A DNA stretch of 17,554 bases. Source: Lachnospiraceae bacterium UBA1778. GTDB taxonomy: Bacteria > Bacillota > Clostridia > Lachnospirales > Lachnospiraceae. Position 1 is the first letter of the stretch. The number at the start of each line of letters is the position of its first letter. The DNA lies in contig DCGM01000094.1 of the NCBI GenBank assembly GCA_002315255.1, forward strand, positions 1 through 17,554, in the 5' to 3' direction. Positions 14,239 through 17,554 of the stretch are shown piece by piece. Below the pieces are notes generated by a model. It worked only from the letters and a program-made list of their open reading frames with translations. It ran no database searches and was not told where the DNA came from. The translations under genes were made by a program, and so were the position numbers.

Positions 14239-15303
14239 ATGAGACGGATCAGGCTGACAATCGCCTATGACGGGACAAACTATGTAGGCTGGCAGGTTCA
14301 GCCGAACGGCACGGCGATTGAAACGGTGCTGAACGAAGCGCTGACGCGGCTCCTCGGAGAAGAGATCCAGGTGATCGGCGCGTCGCGGACGGACTCCGGC
14401 GTTCATGCGGACGGAAACATCGCGGTATTTGACACGGAAAGCCGGATCCCTGGCGATAAGTTTAAGTTCGCCATCAACGAATTTCTCCCGGACGACATCG
14501 CAGTCATCGAGTCGGATGAAGTGCCGCTGTCGTTTCATCCGCGGAAGATCAATTCCGTAAAAACTTACGAATACAGGATTTTGAACCGGCCGATCCGCTC
14601 CCCGAAGGAACGGAATTATGCGTACTTTTTCTATTATCCGCTCGACGAAGAGAAGATGAACCGCGCGGCGCAGGCGCTCCTTGGCGAGCATGATTTTAAG
14701 AGCTTCTGCTCTATCCGCACTCAGATTGAGGACACGGTCCGGCGGATCTATGCAGTTTCGGTTACGCGTGACGGCGAAGTATTGACGCTCCGGATTTCCG
14801 GCAGCGGCTTTTTATATAATATGGTGCGGATCATTGTCGGGACGCTCGTGAAGATCGGCGCCGGCATCTGGCCGGAAGCTTCCATGAAAGAGATTCTCGA
14901 AGCGCGCGACCGCGCGAAGGCGGGTCCGCGTGCACCAGCCATGGGCCTTACGCTGAAATCGATCGTCGAGGAAAAGACGCTCGCGCCGTTTGTGGATGAA
15001 GCGAATGCGCATTGGAGCTATCAGCTCGGACAGGCGGAAATCGAAAGTGAAAAACGCGCGTATTTAAAGATCCGCGCGTGCGACGAAGCGGACTATGAGG
15101 CGCTCCTTTTGAGGCTGACGAAGCAGCTCTCGCGAAATGGCGCGCTCTATATTTATACGGCGGACGAGACCGGACGGCTTTCTGACGGGAAGATGGCCGG
15201 ATATTTCCGGTATCAGACGGCCGATTCGAAAAGTTTCCCGTTTGACACGGCTCAGCCGGTTTTTGTGACGCATGACGAGCGGAAGGTGGAGGAGGAAGAA
15301 TGA
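14239..15303 (+). CDS. truA: tRNA pseudouridine(38-40) synthase TruA, C-terminally extended
   Basis: TruA converts uridines 38-40 of the tRNA anticodon arm to pseudouridine. The core has the start RLTIAYDGTNYVGWQ, the catalytic motif GASRTDSGVHA with Asp52, the KTYEYRI segment (108-114) and the C-terminal ISGSGFLYNMVRIIVGTL (186-203), and normally ends near PAMGLTLKSI (233-242). This protein continues to 354 residues, while typical bacterial TruA has about 245-275. The extra part (about 246-354) contains HWSYQLGQAEIESE, YLKIRACDEADYEALLLRLTK and GKMAGYFRYQ segments; I do not recognise it. AAAGGA lies close before the ATG. The gene follows ecfT, the conserved Firmicutes neighbour. Its last codons (Glu-Glu-Glu-Glu) form the ribosome site of the next gene, which overlaps it by four bases. 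Confidence 0.95.
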   Translation: MRRIRLTIAYDGTNYVGWQVQPNGTAIETVLNEALTRLLGEEIQVIGASRTDSGVHADGNIAVFDTESRIPGDKFKFAINEFLPDDIAVIESDEVPLSFHPRKINSVKTYEYRILNRPIRSPKERNYAYFFYYPLDEEKMNRAAQALLGEHDFKSFCSIRTQIEDTVRRIYAVSVTRDGEVLTLRISGSGFLYNMVRIIVGTLVKIGAGIWPEASMKEILEARDRAKAGPRAPAMGLTLKSIVEEKTLAPFVDEANAHWSYQLGQAEIESEKRAYLKIRACDEADYEALLLRLTKQLSRNGALYIYTADETGRLSDGKMAGYFRYQTADSKSFPFDTAQPVFVTHDERKVEEEE

Positions 15304-16232
15304 GTCAGGCATTGACAGTTCTTTGGAAGGTTTTGACAATGATGATCTTTATGCTTCCGGGCTTCGTCGGCCGGAAAGTAAACATCGTCAAGGAAGACCA
15401 TATTAAGGCGTTCACGAATCTTCTTCTCTACCTCTGCACGCCGTTCATGATCGTCTCGACATTCTTAAAGATGGACCGGGATTTCTCCCAGCTCCTTTTG
15501 ATCGGTCTCTTTTTTGTAATTTTCCTTGCCATCCAGGCATTGGCGTTCCTCATTCTCGGGATTATCACCCGCCGGAAAAAAGAGGATGTTGAGGCCCGGA
15601 TCCTTTGTATCCAGTCAATTTGCGGAAATGTCGGCTATATCGGACTTCCGCTGCTCTCCATGCTTTATCCGGAGGAGCCCATCATCGTCTGCTATGCGTG
15701 CATGGCCATGGTGTCGATGAATATCCTCCTGTTCACGGTCGGCGCTTATTTTGTCAGCGGTGACCGGAAATATGTTTCTCTCCGCTCGGCATTTATCAAT
15801 CCGGCGACGCTCGGCTTCATCGTGGCGCTTCCGCTTTATCTCCTCGGAATGAACCGCATTTTCCCGGATTTTGTGCTCACGGCGACAGAATCGATCGGCA
15901 ATATCTGCGGCCCGCTTTCGATGATCATCCTCGGAATCCGGCTCGCCTCGAGCTCCTTCAAGGCAGTCTTCTGCAATTGGAAGGCCTACCTCGCAGCGGC
16001 CGTCAAGCTTCTGATCTTCCCGCTTTTTACTTTTGCGTTGATCTATTTCATTCCGCTTCCGACGTCAATGCGCTCGGCGCTCATCATCCTGTCCGCCGTT
16101 CCTAGCGCCTCGGCCGGTTTAGGCGTCGCAGAGCTTCACGGAAAAGGAATGCAGCTTGCGGCGAACGCATTGCTCATTTCGACGCTGCTCTGCTTTATCA
16201 CCTTACCGTTGATCACGCTGCTTCTGCTCTGA
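15300..16232 (+). CDS. AEC (auxin efflux carrier) family transporter
   Basis: This 310-residue integral membrane protein has about ten hydrophobic segments in two halves separated by a charged loop, matching the AEC/Mem_trans family (PF03547). Family-like features are the first-half CIQSICGNVGYIGLPLL, the Asn-Pro in AFINPATLGFIVALPL that opens the second half, and the late SAVPSASAGLGVAELHG. Characterised bacterial members carry malate or other dicarboxylates, but the substrate cannot be read from the sequence. The ATG overlaps the truA stop as ATGA, with GGAGGAGGA just upstream inside truA, so translation is coupled to truA. There is no functional reason in the sequence for that pairing. Confidence 0.88.
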   Translation: MSQALTVLWKVLTMMIFMLPGFVGRKVNIVKEDHIKAFTNLLLYLCTPFMIVSTFLKMDRDFSQLLLIGLFFVIFLAIQALAFLILGIITRRKKEDVEARILCIQSICGNVGYIGLPLLSMLYPEEPIIVCYACMAMVSMNILLFTVGAYFVSGDRKYVSLRSAFINPATLGFIVALPLYLLGMNRIFPDFVLTATESIGNICGPLSMIILGIRLASSSFKAVFCNWKAYLAAAVKLLIFPLFTFALIYFIPLPTSMRSALIILSAVPSASAGLGVAELHGKGMQLAANALLISTLLCFITLPLITLLLL

Positions 16233-16314
16233 TGCTTCGGTTTCTGCTAGAACCATCGCCATCCGTGTTTGAAACAAAAAGGCATAAGGCCGAAAAAAAT
16301 AAAGGGAGGTAACT

Positions 16315-17076
16315 ATGATTTCCAAGATTTACAAACGTGTGTTTAAAGTCATTGCAAAAAAGCCGCTCCAGCTGCTGGGCGTTTCCCTTCTCGGGACGCT
16401 GTTAACCAGCCTTTCATGGGTATTGTTCGGCGTAGTTCCGGGCATCGCGCTTGGTCTGACCTGGCTTATTAATGTCGGAATGGTTGCCGTCTATTTAAAG
16501 GGCTATCGTGGGGAAGGCGTGGATGTCGACCAGATTTTCCTGGCATTCAAGGACGGAAAGACTGCGAAGCATGTCCTCGCCGGTATGGGCTGGCAGGAAC
16601 TTTGGATTTTTATCTGGGGACTGATCCCGGTCGCAGGTCCGATCATTGCGCTGATCAAAGGCTATGAGTACAGCCTTACCCCGTATATCCTGATTCAGCA
16701 GCCGGAAGTCAGCCCGCGCGAAGCGCTGAAGGTTTCCATGAAAAAGACCGAAAACCATAAGTGGCATATGCTCCTTGCGGAATTCGTGATTCCGGGAGGC
16801 ATCATCTTCGCTGTAACGCTTCTCCTTCTGCTGTTTTCTCTTATCCCGGTTGCCGGAATTATGTTTAGCGGCACTATTCTCATCGTGATAGTCGCTTGCG
16901 CAGCTTTCTTACCGTTCTTCCAGGGCCTCGTCCATGCGGCATTCTATGAAGAAATCATGAATCCTGAAGCTGAAGCGATGAAGGATGCCGGCATTCAGGC
17001 AATCCCGGTCCAGCCCGTAGACAATGCTCAGCCGGTCAATGCTGAAGCTGAGAATGCTCCGACAGAAAACAACTAA
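16315..17076 (+). CDS. DUF975-like integral membrane protein
   Basis: This 253-residue protein has hydrophobic segments at about 20-60, 92-115 and 155-206. The central YSLTPYILIQQPEVSPREALKVS region followed by Lys-Lys and HKW resembles the DUF975 family (Tyr-rich helix, then a 'P-E-x-S-x-x-E-A-L-x-x-S' segment). Function is unknown. The C-terminal 45 residues are polar and low-complexity, with repeated Asn, Ala, Glu and Pro (QPVDNAQPVNAEAENAP), and are probably a disordered cytoplasmic tail. GGGAGGT four bases before the ATG is a strong ribosome site. The 82-base gap after the AEC gene has no clear terminator or promoter, so it may be read from the upstream unit or from a promoter I do not recognise. 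A strong terminator follows. Confidence 0.78.
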   Translation: MISKIYKRVFKVIAKKPLQLLGVSLLGTLLTSLSWVLFGVVPGIALGLTWLINVGMVAVYLKGYRGEGVDVDQIFLAFKDGKTAKHVLAGMGWQELWIFIWGLIPVAGPIIALIKGYEYSLTPYILIQQPEVSPREALKVSMKKTENHKWHMLLAEFVIPGGIIFAVTLLLLLFSLIPVAGIMFSGTILIVIVACAAFLPFFQGLVHAAFYEEIMNPEAEAMKDAGIQAIPVQPVDNAQPVNAEAENAPTENN

Positions 17077-17159
17077 GTCGAAAACATCAAATGGGATTAT
17101 ATCTTATCAGCCGATTACGCTCCTGAGTTTTTCACGAGTGCATGAGGCGAAACAAAAGA

Positions 17160-17197
17160 AACCCGTCGGGCAGCTTAGCTGCCCGACAGGTTTTTTT
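17160..17197 (+). terminator. Strong intrinsic terminator after the DUF975-like gene
   Basis: A stem of about 15 pairs with a single mismatch (AACCCGTCGGGCAGC with GCTGCCCGACAGGTT, loop TTA) runs straight into seven T. It stands 83 bases after the stop codon and closes the rightward transcript. Confidence 0.93.
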
Positions 17198-17554
17198 AGT
17201 GGTGAAGTGAAAAAGAACTGACAAAGAATCTGTGCGACGCCTGTAGAAGCGGACCAGCCTGAAAGGCCTGTGAACCGGCCGCATGAAACGACCTGTGAAA
17301 GAGAATCTGCCCGCCGAGTCCCGAAAAGGCGCCTGTGAAAAGGCACTATAACGTAGCTGTGAGACCGTCATACGTTCAGATATGCATCTTCTTCGCGATT
17401 TAGCGAGGCTTCCGTTACTCGATGCAGGCTTAGGCCAGGGCAGCTGCTTCTGCCCGCAGAGTCCCGAGAACGCGCCTGTGAAAAGGCTCCCTACCCTATC
17501 TGTGAGACCGTCATACGTTCAAATATGCGTCTTCTTCGCGATTTAGCGAGGCTT
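17198..17554. other. Non-coding repetitive region at the right edge
   Basis: No credible gene lies in the 478 bases from the DUF975-like stop to the end of the window. After the terminator the sequence consists of irregularly spaced CCTGTGAA motifs (17267, 17292, 17332, 17475, with CCTGTAGAA at 17240), the related CTGTGAGACCGTCATACG, and a 143-bp direct repeat. Minus-strand frames through it lack ribosome sites and follow the repeat, so they are not called. A small hairpin, GGGCAG-CTGCTT-CTGCCC, lies at 17438-17455. Confidence 0.7.
17306..17554. repeat. 143-bp direct repeat, second copy cut by the window end
   Basis: Positions 17306-17411 and 17449-17554 align without gaps at a 143-base offset. 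By hand I count about 11 mismatches in 106, clustered in one 12-base block; the last 25 bases are identical. The interval between them (17412-17448) and the flanking bases hold the segment that appears inverted at 1-50. Confidence 0.88.

Noticed and set aside
17107..17371. Two 79-codon minus-strand frames in the right-edge region
   Set aside because: They run through a terminator and repeated CCTGTGAA motifs, lack ribosome sites and give Arg-rich, repeat-driven proteins.

Overview
The window looks like a chromosomal segment of a Bacillota (probably Clostridia) bacterium of moderate GC. The clues are strong Shine-Dalgarno sites, sigma-A-type promoters, the Gram-positive gene order pgk-tpiA-gpmI next to gap, an energy-coupling-factor (ECF) cassette followed by truA, and small membrane proteins of the DUF4234 and DUF975 type. 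I see no rRNA, tRNA, CRISPR array, phage gene or transposase. No family or genus can be named from the sequence alone.

Layout. Positions 183-5632 hold a leftward run of four genes: a PHP-family phosphoesterase resembling histidinol-phosphatase, a class I SAM-dependent methyltransferase, a seven-bladed propeller lactonase-like protein and a calcium-type P-type ATPase. It starts at a near-consensus promoter (5716-5745) and ends at a hairpin terminator (118-157). Divergent from it, 5916-10703 carries the lower-glycolysis enzymes gap, pgk, tpiA and gpmI. A 12-bp GC-rich terminator hairpin separates gap from pgk, and another long hairpin follows gpmI. A new promoter at 10771-10799 starts a third unit: a zinc-ribbon DUF4234 membrane protein, ecfA1, ecfA2, ecfT, truA and an AEC-family permease, with several overlapping or nearly touching genes. 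A DUF975-like membrane protein and a strong terminator (17160-17197) follow. The last 350 bases are non-coding and repetitive.

How the genes work together. gap, pgk, tpiA and gpmI convert triose phosphates to 2-phosphoglycerate; enolase and pyruvate kinase are not here. EcfA1, EcfA2 and EcfT form the shared energising module of group II ECF vitamin importers. No substrate-binding S component lies in the window, so these are presumably encoded elsewhere. The leftward genes have no obvious shared pathway.

Most of the window is housekeeping, and I do not see a convincing new system. The points worth a second look are structural: a repeat family found in opposite orientations at the two window edges, with a second copy 143 bp away at the right edge; a 64-bp duplication that appears to have broken an overlap between ecfA2 and ecfT; an eight-cytosine tract between a Shine-Dalgarno site and a start codon; a roughly 110-residue extra C-terminal domain on TruA; a small dispersed intergenic repeat; and a Rex-like half-site in the gap leader.
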